A stretch of DNA of 16,548 nt from Larix sibirica (taxonomy: Eukaryota; Streptophyta; Pinopsida; Pinales; Pinaceae), in contig NWUY0300008289.1 of the NCBI GenBank assembly GCA_004151065.3, positions 1 to 16,548 on the forward strand. The letters are read 5' to 3'. Shown piece by piece: positions 1 through 9,664 of the stretch. Both the position numbers and the translations under genes were made by a program. Positions within the stretch are counted from its first letter, which is position 1; the number at the start of each line of letters is the position of its first letter. The notes beneath the pieces were generated by a model that ran no database searches, had not been told where the DNA came from, and worked only from the letters and a program-made list of their open reading frames with translations.

Positions 1-277
1 GAGTGATCTTCTCTATGCTAGAGTGTTTGACTTGCTTATTTGATAGGGGTTCATCCCCTTGTGAAATATACAAGTCTAGTCTAATGTTTAATTTTACATG
101 AGCACTAAGAAGTGACTGAGACTTATTACTGTGGGTCAAATAAACATTAGAGCTCTATGCGGTGAATAGATGTGCATGTGAAGGAGAAGTAAACCTTATC
201 AAAAATATGATGTGCTAGTAAACCTTATAAAAAATAAGGGTTCTTGAAGTCACAACAAACATCGAAATAGTTCAAGC
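1..277. other. No gene; sequence upstream of the outer gag remnant
   Basis: I see no coding region here. It contains a small AGGGG/CCCCT inverted repeat (45-59) and a 20-base direct repeat listed separately. It may be the untranslated leader of the older Ty3/gypsy element whose gag starts near 278, but I could not find a primer binding site or an LTR end. Confidence 0.4.
188..236. repeat. Short direct repeat, 2 x 20 bp
   Basis: The motif AGTAAACCTTATCAAAAATA at 188-207 recurs at 217-236 with one mismatch, with nine bases between the copies. It looks like a small local duplication in the leader of the outer element. No function can be assigned. Confidence 0.6.
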
Positions 278-874
278 ATGTTTATATCCTCATCTCATTC
301 CTCCACATAAACACCACCATGTCCACCACCACCACCCACCTATAACTCATTAGGAGGCACCCAAGATCATCCCTTTATGAAAGGTCCACCCAAATCCAAA
401 ATAGAACTATCAGAATACAATGGAAACAAATATCTATGTGCGGCATGGTTTAACGAGGTCGAGGAATATTTTAGTATATATAACATTACAACAAATGAAG
501 AAAAGTTAAAATATGCTTCCATGCATCTAGAAGGTAACACATACAATTGGTATATGTGGTAGAAAGGAGAAAATCACTCATACACCTAACACTTGTTTAA
601 AAATGAATTTTTTAAGAGATTCTAGGGAATTACTGAAAACGAATTATTTTCAAAGCTTACCAGACTACAACAAAAGGGAAGTGTTGAGTATTTCACACAT
701 CAATGGGAAGCTCTTGCCACATGAGTATTTGGGTTATCTATCAAGAAATTACTTGAAACTTACCTGAGAGGGCCTTAAACCACATATCCAAAACAAATTA
801 AAACGCATGAGTTCTGACTGTGGAAGTAGCAAGGCATAAGGTAAAGGAAACATAAGACAAACCAGAAGGGATAT
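278..874 (+). pseudogene. gag: Gag, 5' part (capsid domain) of the outer Ty3/gypsy element
   Basis: This is the retrotransposon gag domain that builds the virus-like particle. An in-frame ATG at 278 precedes a Pro-rich stretch (CCA repeats) broken by a stop at 308; the best open part is 377-562. Recognisable blocks are KIELSEYNGN, a Trp-Phe...EVEEYF segment, EKLKYASMHLEG and a W-Y-x-W motif, then KLTRLQQKGSVEYF at about 655-697 and a GLKPHIQNKL block at about 771-800. Stops at 560 and 587 fall where the family usually has Trp. The frame moves from 2 to 0 near 770 and to 1 near 811, so at least two indels occurred. The reading is cut at 874 by the LTR of the inner element, and the missing zinc knuckle lies at 12676 on the far side. 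Dead gene. Confidence 0.8.
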
Positions 875-1383
875 TGATGAGTCTTATTTTTGGTAGGTAA
901 ATCATACACTCATAGCCTAACTATGTAGACCAATGAGGCATTCTCTAAGGGAGTTGAACACATATTATGAGGTTGATTAAGTATTTAATGAATGGAATGG
1001 TGATGATAGGAATGCTTATATTTTCTTTTGTTTGATTTATTTCAAACTTGATTAAAATGATCTAATACATGGTGTTAGCATCTTATTGTGAACTACAGGA
1101 AATCACATCAGGAATAAAGGAAAACATTGTTGTTGTTTTGAAGATCCACCACTTTGATTTCCACATCCAGTCACAACTAAATTCACATATAGGGACTTAA
1201 CTAATACCTGAAGTTACAGAGGTTAATGAAGAAATGAAACAACCAGTTAAATCCAGTTGTACCAGCCTTCAAGACATGTCGAGACCCTGAATCTCTATTA
1301 GTTAGATTCAACATTTTTAGGGATGAGGGATTAGTTGTGACTGAGATTAATTTCAGTAGAAGGTTTAGATTTTGATAATCCTC

Positions 1384-1403
1384 TATAAAGGCTTGTATAT
1401 AAG
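1384..1403 (+). promoter_or_regulatory. Candidate LTR core promoter (two TATA boxes)
   Basis: TATAAA at 1384-1389 and TATATAAG at 1396-1403 lie mid-LTR, where the U3/R boundary of such an element should be. The second box sits between AAGGCTT (1388-1394) and AAGCCTT (1401-1407), a perfect 7-bp inverted repeat. The 3' LTR keeps the second box (11636-11644) but has lost the left arm. Transcription would start some 30 bases downstream; that is inferred. Confidence 0.5.
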
Positions 1404-2175
1404 CCTTCAGGCATAGATAGTCTTCTTCTTCTTGGTTAATATTTCTATTTTAGCAGAAAGAGACAAGTTAAGTTTTTGTAATCAACTACATTTTTCATGG
1501 AAATGAACAGTGAACCATCTTTTTATTGAATGACATGTTTTCAATCTATGAGTACTTAGTTTAAATCACTCTTGTGTTGCTAGCCCCTCATTGTGATCAC
1601 ATGAGTCTTGGTTTAGTTAGATGAGTTGGTAGATTAAATGGATGCACAAATTGTGATTTAATTTCATTTGAATATTGGTTATAATTATAGCATTGTAGAT
1701 CATTAAGTAGATGTTTGATTCAATTTCATAGAGTTTCTAGTTACTATTGATGTAGCGTAGGATCGCAATTTGTGTAGCTTCATTTATCTATTGTTGTAGT
1801 TTCAGTTGAATGACTCTCCTATGCATCTAGTTTGGTAGTGAAGATTAAATCATTAAAATCGGTTATTTTCATGAACTTATATTGCTTTTACAGTTAAGTT
1901 ATTTCAGTACTCTAGAATAGCAATTTGAAAGTTAGATAAATTAGTTTTGTTATCAGTTGCATGAAAATGTTAATTTGATAGTTGCTCTTACAATTAAGTT
2001 TTCACTTCTATTTTCATGCATTTAGAATTAAGGTTAGTAGTTTCTACATAAATAACTTTACCCTCCCCATGTAGATCTTCTTTAGCATTCCTTTTTCCCT
2101 CGATAGGTTAGATCCTCTTAAATTCGCACATATAATTCCAGTGCCTCTGAAGTTTGTACGACCCTGGATTGATAA

Positions 2176-2181
2176 AATAAA
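2176..2181 (+). promoter_or_regulatory. Candidate polyadenylation signal in the LTR
   Basis: AATAAA about 50 bases before the LTR end, conserved in the 3' LTR at 12429-12434. In the 3' copy it could define the element's RNA end. Such motifs are common in AT-rich DNA, so its use is uncertain. Confidence 0.35.
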
Positions 2182-2240
2182 GTAGGAATACTGATATGAA
2201 GGCTTGGATTTAGCTATCATATCAGTGACCCAAAAAAAAT

Positions 2241-2258
2241 TTGCATCATTTCCAGGGA
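2241..2258 (+). other. Primer binding site, tRNA-Asp type (degraded)
   Basis: The 18 bases match TGGCGCCGTTGCCGGGGA, the complement of the 3' end of plant tRNA-Asp, at 12 of 18 positions. Four of the six differences are G-to-A or C-to-T. It lies eight bases after the LTR end, where minus-strand synthesis would be primed. Athila-type elements use this tRNA. The downstream leader (2259-2387) is non-coding and holds a short upstream ATG frame (2348-2395) that overlaps the gag start. Confidence 0.7.
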
Positions 2259-2387
2259 GGTGTTAAGATTTTCAGGAAAAAAAAAACTAAAATTGAAACT
2301 TCAAAAACTAAAAATAAATCAAAACCTTAAATCTCATCTTCCTTACCATGCATGCCTCGATGAAGGAGAGATGTATTTGGGCATTTT

Positions 2388-4087
2388 ATGTCTAACCGAG
2401 CAGCCAATAGACCTATGAGTGACACAAACTTGGATGATAGATTTTCAACATTCTCCTTAGGATCAGATGGTTCATATATAAACCCTCTAGCCGAATCAGA
2501 AAGCTCTTACGAGGAAAAAATGGTTGATGACGAAGAAGAACCCAGGGAACTATTCACCTTTCCCATTAGTGTACATTAGTGGGAGGCTCGAATGAAAAAT
2601 ATCAATCCCGCGAACCTCCCTAACGTTCATGGATTAACCACATAATACCCTAACACCTTTCTGTTTGAATTTGAAGTAGTATGTAGAACTTTTGGCTATA
2701 CATCAGATGCCAATAAACTAGAGATTTTTCTTTCAACTTTAAAATATTTGGCACTAAGATGGTTCATGAGCTTGCAAGGGAACAACACATTTACCTGGGA
2801 CCAAATGAAACAAAATTTCTTAGACAAATATATGGATTATTGCAAGGCTAAAGACACTAGAGATGAGATTTTTAGGATGTATCAAGGAGAGAAGGAATCC
2901 TTGGAATATTATGCACAAAGATTCCAACTAAGTTACAGAAGAGACATTAATTGCACATTGGATGATGATTCATTAAAACTAGTACTCCATAGACGAGTCA
3001 GAGATGAGTACCCATAAGTCCTAAACCTTTTGGGTGATGGAGATATCTTCCAAAATACCTACAATCAAATTAACAATTTTTTTAAAAAATGTCAAGATCT
3101 AGACAAGGGAAAGCCGGAGTGAGAGGCTTGACCTCCCCAGCTGGTGGATCATCCATACAAGGACCAAAATTAACCAAATACGACTTGGGAAACCTGCTAC
3201 ATGACTTGAAAATAGACATTCTCCAATATCTTGCAATGCAACCGGATTCCATGCATATTAAAAGAAATCAAGAAGAGGCATCATAAACCTTAGCATTATT
3301 TTTCCCAAAGTGTAGGAATAAACTTGAAAGGAACCAATGTCCCTTGAATATACTAGATATATGTGCTCTATGTGTGGAAATTCACCCAACTGATAAATGT
3401 ACACTGCTACCTTCATGTAAAGTAGCCCTGCAGGATCAAGGTCTAGGGGAAACAATGGAACAGTTATACTTTGTAAATCAAAGAAGACCAAATTCCTCGA
3501 GGCCATTCCAGCTACATAATCATCCCTACTCAATCCCATATATTTCTCAGTATCAACAACTCTATTGGGCATAAATGGGGCATCCTGCATGGCCACAGCA
3601 ACCACCTCAGAACTAGTGGCAGAGTACTCAACCACCTTACATTCCACATTATCCTATGACTTATCAATAGTGCCAACACAATCAACAATATCCTAGTCCT
3701 TTCCACCATCCATCTGCAAACCAATATCCCTCCACGTCTAATTGGAGGCCTCTGCAATCCCAAGCTCTAATGCTATCACCTCATCCATCTGTGTTACCTC
3801 CACCAAGACCACCACATATACCAATGCAGCCAACACCAAACCCCGATAACATTGGACCTATGTATAATGGAGAGATGGTCTACTTTCCAACTTATGTGGT
3901 AAAAACAGTGGATGTCGATGAAGGAAACCTACGCTCAGGGAGGATAGTTCGAATCTCTACTCCACCCATACATCCTGATCACCAACAAGCTCAAAATACA
4001 GGTCCAACAAATTTGGAGTTGAATGAGGATGAAAATAATGATACAGCCTAGCCAAATATGGACACCGGTCAAAATCCGCAAACATAG
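2388..4087 (+). pseudogene. gag: Gag of the Athila-like element
   Basis: Structural protein that packages the element RNA. I chose ATG 2388 because it opens an acidic N-terminal segment (to 2577) in frame with the capsid-type domain. That domain spans about 2640-3080: FLFEFEVVCRTFGYT, ALRWFMSLQGN, TWDQMKQNFLDKYMDYC and a Glu-Ser-Leu-Glu block. Stops lie at 2577, 2643 and 3015. A shift to frame 2 occurs in the T/A run near 3080. Two CCHC-type knuckles follow with spacing C-x2-C-x3-H-x4-C. The first (around 3302-3340) has lost its first Cys and its His. The second (Cys 3362, Cys 3371, His 3383, Cys 3398) is intact. A Pro/Gln/Tyr-rich tail runs from about 3480 to 3860, with more stops. Homology to plant Ty3/gypsy gag is clear to me by eye; the boundary with protease is arbitrary. 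Confidence 0.85.
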
Positions 4088-4090
4088 ACA

Positions 4091-4855
4091 TTGCAAAATC
4101 CTCCATTTCCTGAAAGATTAAAAGGAAAAATTGAAAACCAGTTAGACAACCCCATCATCAAAGAATTAAAACATTTGAACATCCAAATTCCTTTGCTCGA
4201 AGCCATTAAGGAGGTACCAATTTGCAAAAAATTCATTAAATACACTTTCATTACAAAAACTGAAAGAAAAAAGAAGGATCCTCCCACAATCAATATTATA
4301 GGACAACTTGCAGATTTGATTCTAGGAAAAATGATTAACCCTAAGTATTCAGACCCATGATTCCCTGTAATCGATGTTCATATCCAAGGAACTCTCATCC
4401 AAAATACCTTAATAGATATAGGTGTAGCAATCAATGTAATGACAATAGATACCATGATGGATTTAAACCTGCAACACTCAATAAGAAAAATGCCCACAGT
4501 GCTCCAATTAGTAGATACCTCCATTGTGCAGCCATAAGGGATATTAGAAGATGTCATTATCTCTATTAATTCGTGGAAATATCCCGTAGACTTTATGGTT
4601 CTACAAGTCAAGACTAATTTAAGTGGTTACCCTCTTATCCTCAGTAGACCACGGCTTGCAACAACAAATGCATACATTGGCTGTAGAACAAGGGATATGA
4701 CAATCACTAGTGGGCATTCCAAAAATAAAATTACCATATACCCCCCTATGAAACCATATATTGACATGGAATATCCTTTTTGGGTAGAAGACAATGACAA
4801 TAATGATCCTGAAATTTGCCCTGTACTCAGCATAAAACAAAGCTCTTGCACTTAG
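4091..4855 (+). pseudogene. Aspartic protease (PR) region of Athila-like pol
   Basis: It would cleave the Gag-Pol polyprotein inside the particle. The frame (2) is the same as the C-terminal half of gag. The part at 4091-4357 links gag to protease (FPERLKGKIENQL, LDNPIIKELKHL). The active-site block is LIDIGVAINVMT, with the catalytic Asp at 4415 in a D-I-G triplet. Athila-type proteases usually have D-L-G rather than D-T/S-G, so this is near the family norm. The flap side is followed by the block SWKYPVDFMVLQ (about 4570-4605) and GYPLILSRPRLATTNAYI (about 4625-4680). The second partner motif is typically I-L-G-R-P; here Gly is Ser. Stops lie at 4358 and at the CCATAAGG site near 4535. The frame then shifts to 0 at about 4840. 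Confidence 0.83.
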
Positions 4856-6500
4856 GATTGAAGATGAAGATACAGTTTTAGCAAATTTTCTGCAAAATAT
4901 TTATCCTAACACTAACATCCTTTAAGAGATTTTTGCAGCAGGTGAAGAACAAAACATGATAGGTGAGCCCAAAAATCTAGATACATTGTGGCAGAGAGTC
5001 TTCTCTTTGGAATAGAAACCCACCAGTGTTAAAATAGTAGAGATCCTTCCTGGAAAGACTTTGAAGATCAACAAGAACTTGGAACCGGATCAAGAGCACA
5101 AAATCATTAAGGTTCTTACACACAACAGTGCAACATTTTCCTGGAGTTACACAGACATGAAGGGGATACACCTGGACATCTGTAAACACCATATTTATGT
5201 AAAGGAATATGTTGTTATAGTGAGACATCCACGGAGGAGAATAAATCCAGCATTAAAAGACATTGTCAAGCAATAATTGCAGAAGTTGTTAGATGTTGGT
5301 TTTATCTATCCTATCTCTGACGGCGAGTGGGTATCTCCTCTAGTTGTGGTACCAAAAAAAGGAGGAAAATGGAGAATATTTTTGGACTACAGGGAACTAA
5401 ATAAAGCAACAAAAAAGTACCATTTCCCCCTGCCATTTACAGACTAGGTACTAGACACCCTAGATGGAAAGAAATTCTTCTCATTTTTGGATGGATTTAG
5501 TGGCTACAACCAGATTCACATACACCCTGAGGACCAGGACAAAACTAATTTTACATGTCCATGGGGTACATTCGCTTACATAGTACTTCCATTTGGATTG
5601 CGCAATGCCCCTGCTACATTCTAGTGAGTTGTCTTGAGTATATTTGCAGACTTTATCCATGATATTATGGAGATCTATATGGATGATTTACACCCTATGG
5701 GGAAATATTTCAACAAGCACTAGATAGTATCAATGTTGTCCTAAATAAATGGATAGAAATGAGCCTATGCCTCAACATGGAAAAGTGTGAAATGTTAATG
5801 AATGAAGGAAAAGTACTAGGACATCAAATTTCTGCTAAAGGAATCCAAGTGGATTGATCTAAAGTTGAAGTCATTAAGAATTTACCTCCCCCAGTTAAAC
5901 AAAGGGATGTGTGAATATTCCTTGGTCGAACGAGATATTACAAAATATTTATAGAGGGATTTAGTAAGATTGCCGCACCCATGTTCACACTACTAAGTAA
6001 GGATAATGAATTTAAATGGACAGAAGAATGTATGGCAACATTTGAACATCTCAAGGAAAAGAAAATCTCGGCACCAATACTTCAAGGCCCAAATTGGACC
6101 ATTCCATTTCATATCCACTCAGATGCCTCATATAAGGAAATTAGAGCAGTCTTGAGGCAATTAGAGTACAAAACCCCATATGCAATTTACTGCATTAGCA
6201 AGAATTTGGCTGGATCCGAGCTTAATTACATCATGAATGAGAAATCATTTTTGGTTGTGGTCTACTCCATCAATAAATTCGGACACTATATTACTGGTTA
6301 TCCAATATATGTGCACACCGACCACTCAGCAATCAGGTACTTGATGAATAAACCCAACACCAATGCTAGAATTATTCGATGGATTTTATTACTATAGGAA
6401 TTTGATATCACAATTTTAGACAAGCCAGGGAAACACAATGTAGTTGCGGATTTTATATCAAGATTAACTCATATTACAGATAAAGAATGTGTTGATGATG
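4843..6500 (+). pseudogene. Reverse transcriptase and RNase H of Athila-like pol
   Basis: RT copies the element RNA; RNase H removes the template. Frame 0 carries the RT fingers and palm: a PLVVVPKKGGKWRIFLDYRELN block (about 5340-5400), motif A FLDGFSGYNQ with the first catalytic Asp at 5490, LPFGLRNAPATF (about 5590-5621) and the Y-M-D-D box at 5676-5687. A one-base shift directly after Y-M-D-D moves reading to frame 2. RNase H follows with four acidic residues in place: Asp 6122 (HSDAS), Glu 6239 (NEKSF), Asp 6320 (HTDHS) and Asp 6449 (VADFISR). Stops include TAG 5445, adjacent TAG-TGA at 5622-5627, TGA 5855, TGA 5912 and TAG 6395. No second RNase H domain follows. Catalytic residues are mostly kept, but the product cannot be made whole. 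Confidence 0.9.
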
Positions 6501-7846
6501 CCTTCCCAGATGAGCACTTATTTTCCATCTCAATTGAAAGCCCTGGGTACGCTTATATAGCAAATTTCCTAACATCTGGGAGATTCCCACAATAATTTAA
6601 CTACAAACAGAAGTCTAAGATCATTATAATGAGTGCCACATACACTTGGATTCACGGATATTTTTTCAAAACAGGGCCCGACTAGATCTTCAGAAGATGT
6701 GTAAGAGAAGACGAGGTGCATGATATACTCCATGCTTGCCACAATGAGCATTGTGGGGGGCACTATGCAGGGAAAAGAACAACATACAATATATTGCAAA
6801 CTGGATACTATTGGCCTACATTGCATAAAGATGCCCAAGAATACGTGTCACGATGTGATGATTGTCAATGAATGGGGAAACCTACCAAAAGAGACAAAAT
6901 GCCACTCGAAAAATGGGGGTTTGATTTCATAGGTCCAATAAACCCCCCATCCAATAAGAAAAATTATATTATGGTATGCATTGATTATATTACCAAATGG
7001 TAATAATTCAAAGCATTAGCTACAACTAATGAGAATAGTGTTGCGAAATTATTCACAGAACATATATTCACCAAGTCTGGTGTTCCTGGGGAACTACTCT
7101 CCAATAAGGGGACAAATTTCACATCTAATCTCATAGAGGAAATTCTCAGCAGAAACAAAATTAAGCACATGAAATCATCCTCCTACCACCCTCAAGCAAA
7201 TGGACAAGTAGAGGTAACAAATAGAGAGCTTGAAAGGACACTGACAAAAAAGAGTCCAACTGCATAGAAGGGATTGGGAAAACATATTGAATGAATCCAC
7301 CTAGGCCTACAATACCCCATGGAAAACAACTACAGGATTCACACCTTATGAACTAGTTTATATAAAGAAGGTAATGATACCCATTGAATTTGAAATAAAA
7401 AATCTCAGGAAAACTGCTACTCTCAGTATGGAACTCTCAGCCACGAAACAAGAAAGAATTCAACATTTAAATGCACGAGATGAGTACAAACAACAAGCTC
7501 TCTCACACAGAGATTATATAGCTCCAAAGGAAACAGTGGCATGACAGACATATCAAGGCAAAATATTTCATAGAGGGAGACTGGGCACTCTTGGATGACT
7601 CAATATTTCAAAAGTTCAAAGGAAAAACTAATGACAAGATGGCTAGGACCATATCATATTGAAGCATGTTATGACAATGGCTCTGTGAAAATAAGAACAA
7701 TTAATGAAGATCAAACACCCTTACTTGTCAATGGACATCGATTAAAAATATACAAAAATCCAGTCTCTAAGGAATAATTCACACAACATATTTATAAGAG
7801 GCATCTCCTGGTGATTAAGGATACTGACATCCTCCAAACCAGCTGA
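6501..7846 (+). pseudogene. Integrase of Athila-like pol, with GPY module
   Basis: It would insert the DNA copy into the host chromosome. The N-terminal zinc domain shows HNEHCGGHYAG (His codons 6740, 6749, 6761), GYYWPTLHKDA, then Cys 6854 and Cys 6863 in C-x2-C. The core has the first catalytic Asp at 6923 (FDFIGP). The second lies in GVPGELLSNKGTNF, where Asn (7103) replaces the expected Asp. The Glu is at 7211 (GQVEVTNRE), so the D-D-35-E spacing is preserved. Reading slips to frame 0 at about 7250-7530 (TTTGFTPYELVY). It returns to frame 2 for RWLGPYHIEACYDNGSV, the GPY/F module, with Gly-Pro-Tyr at 7646-7654. Stops include 6593, 6683, 6869, two in a row near 7002, 7265 and 7775. The likely original end is TGA 7844. 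No chromodomain follows. Confidence 0.88.
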
Positions 7847-7888
7847 ATGAAAAAAAAGAAAGAAAGAAGAAAGTCACTCTACAACGAT

Positions 7889-8042
7889 ATCAAGCGAGGC
7901 TGCCAACTACAACAACCAAACCTCCCAAAATTATCAAGTGATCCTGACAAATTTATCAAGCGAGGATGCCAAAAACAACAACTAAACCTGCCAAATGTAT
8001 CAAGCAAGCTAGAAAAAATTATCAATCCAGACTGACAAAATC
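7889..8042 (+). repeat. 22-bp minisatellite just after pol
   Basis: Seven adjacent 22-base units start at 7889, 7911, 7933, 7955, 7977, 7999 and 8021. Most begin ATCAA and carry a CTGCCAAA-like core. A higher-order period of 66 bases (7889 against 7955) is the best conserved. Sixty-six bases equal 22 codons, so the frame downstream of the pol stop reads as a 22-residue repeat (IKRGCQ...NLP...SS). It lies in the pol frame, directly after the stop at 7844, but I do not think it was necessarily translated. Confidence 0.75.
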
Positions 8043-8841
8043 CTAATTTGGAAAAACTACCAAATAAGGCCAACCAAAATAATAAGTCAAATTGCTAACC
8101 TATAGAGAAAAACTCTGACAACTACAGCTACTCCAACCGCCGCCTACAGTCAATTACCAAATATGACACCTAGCCTGACAAAATCCTACTGGATTGCATT
8201 CACACACATTAAGACATTCCACACAATTCAAAATTGGTGAGTCAACAAAGAAAGGTACGCGTTCTATTCTTAATCATATCCATGAATTAATTATTTAATT
8301 AACCTCATAACAACCCTCCAATAGAAACAATGAGTGTGCTGAGGTCACCACAATATAGTTGGGGAGGACGTCGTGTCATCATAAAGCACAATTGAATGAT
8401 TAGCGAAAGAATAATTATGGAATGAGGGAGCTAAAAAAGGTATATGGGCACTATTCTATATTTGCGGAAAACTCTCACTCATCAGCACGAAGAGCGGGGT
8501 GCAGGCTTGTCATGTCATTAAAAAACCACAACTCTCCAACCCAATTAGTAGCAAACAATCATGTGCAAAAATCATGATGGCATGAAAAGGGTAGGTCGCA
8601 AAAAATAAGTAAGTTGATGGGATCATAACTGAAGGCCGACTAGGAAGTGCTGGAGAAAGGAGCAAGAACAAGCCAAGGAAAAGCATGGTGAAAATTATAG
8701 GTAAGGTATTGATACCTAGTTTTAGAGTATATCAAGCACTTCAAGGTTTTGAATCCACCCTTTGTTTTCTCTCCCTCTATTCGGGTCATAGACTTGAGCA
8801 TCAAAACTGCATTTTGATAAAGACATAGTGTTGGGGGTTTG
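8043..8841. other. Spacer between pol and the extra ORF
   Basis: No convincing protein in any frame. It holds weak extensions of the 22-bp repeat (for example CCTGACAAAATCCT near 8174), an AT-only palindrome at 8287-8302, a polypurine-tract-like copy at 8357-8368, and a pyrimidine-rich run (8757-8779) ending in an AG at 8790-8791. The last could be a splice acceptor for a spliced RNA of the downstream ORF, but this is speculative. Candidate donor-like bases GGTGAGT occur near 8235. Confidence 0.5.
8357..8368 (+). other. Internal polypurine-tract-like copy
   Basis: AGTTGGGGAGGA matches the tract before the 3' LTR (AGTTGGGGAAGA, 11096-11107) at 11 of 12 bases. In an LTR element such a tract can prime plus-strand DNA. 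Here it lies between pol and the extra ORF. Chance is possible for so short a match, though both copies share the non-purine TT as well as the G run. Confidence 0.45.
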
Positions 8842-9664
8842 AATATGATGGTTGATTTTAAGTGAAGCGGACCCACGGATACCTCTGAGATCTATAAATA
8901 TGTGGAAGCAATGGAAGTATTCAAAAATGCATGATGGATGGTATATTTTTCTAAGTTGGATGGATATGATCAGGAGTCTGCCATATAATTTGCTAGAAAT
9001 ATGAAGCAGCTGGATAAAAAGGATTTTGTTACTAGGGTGAAAGGACTGAGAATTCCCCTTAATGAAGTACAATTGGAAAGGTATATAGGGATTTCCCCAG
9101 GACATCCATGGAATAAGGATGAAAAAGAGGCCACGAACCTTTCCAAGAAGGAATTCTTCAAATAAGGGGAGGTATATGAGGAAGATAGGAATGGAGTGAA
9201 AAGGGAGACAATGCCAATCCCATGGAAGGAAGTGGCGGCTTAAGTTTTGAAATAAATCACTTGTATTTGCCACCTAAGTCAAATTCATGTGTTTCACATT
9301 AGGTTCCTTGCTCTGTTAAGGCACAGGTCCCATTTGAGGCTGAGGAAAACATATGCATTCCCCATTACCTGGTGCATTCTTTGTGGGAGATGTCTGAGAG
9401 AGTAAGGCAGGGCAAAGTTAACGCCTTGGCACAACATTTCCTTATCAAATTAATCATTAAGACTGAGTTATAGGAGTAAATTCATCAACTATATTGGGAG
9501 GAATTCATCAAGATCTCAGGGGATGATGTTCACCTAATGAGAATTCCTGGGGTGGAATCAATAGCTACCTCAGATGGAAGTAAGAAGATAGCTCGAGATC
9601 AAAATACGACTCCCTCCTCGACGCTGCAAGACAAAAAAAAGGAGTGTTCTTTTCCACCTAGAGA
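8842..9664 (+). pseudogene. Extra 3' ORF of the Athila-like element, N-terminal part
   Basis: First part of a roughly 2.2-kb reading region between pol and the 3' LTR, the place of the envelope-like ORF in Athila-type elements. Frame 1 (to about 9240) gives a domain with W-M-V-Y-F, LDGYDQ, FARNMKQLD, VKGLRIPLNEVQLERYIG and GHPWNKDEKEA. It reminds me of the globular domain of uncharacterised plant transposon ORFs (Pfam Transposase_32 is my guess, unsearched). Frame 0 (9243-9664) continues with INHLYLPPKSNSCVSH, an IPHYLVHSLWEMSERVRQG block and a WEEFIKISGDD block. Stops lie at 8932, near 8980, near 9164 and 9241, and near 9277 and 9472. The true start is unclear; no good ATG precedes a clean frame. 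No membrane segment or signal peptide is visible, so calling it an envelope protein would go beyond the evidence. Confidence 0.65.

Larger units (their letters stand above)
875..2232 (+). repeat. 5' LTR of the inner element
   Basis: It aligns along its length with 11108-12485. The first 90 aligned bases differ at three positions; later stretches are visibly more diverged. It starts TGATGAG and ends CCA, just before an A-rich run and the primer site. It is about 20 bases shorter than the 3' copy. Two indels explain most of this: one near 1169, where the 3' copy has extra bases before TCACAACT, and one near 1580, where the 3' copy has an extra GAGGTTGGCCCACCTC-like segment. The divergence says the insertion is old. 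No coding function. Confidence 0.93.

Noticed and set aside
3258-3763. Two minus-strand open frames
   Set aside because: They are shadows of the Pro/Gln-rich gag tail, which has recognisable zinc-knuckle blocks on the plus strand.
7847-8035. Small Lys-rich protein after pol
   Set aside because: Its sequence is the translation of the 22-bp minisatellite preceded by an A-rich run, and no independent start signal is convincing.
8233-8791. Possible splice donor (GGTGAGT) and acceptor (pyrimidine run and AG) upstream of the extra ORF
   Set aside because: Envelope-like ORFs may be expressed from spliced RNA, but these motifs are too short and common to call without transcripts.
8722-9273. 183-codon open frame on the minus strand, the longest in the window
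   Set aside because: It overlaps the plus-strand extra ORF, whose frame shows domain-like blocks. The minus product is a hydrophobic, compositionally skewed shadow. Some Tat elements do carry antisense ORFs, but I see no recognisable motif in this one.
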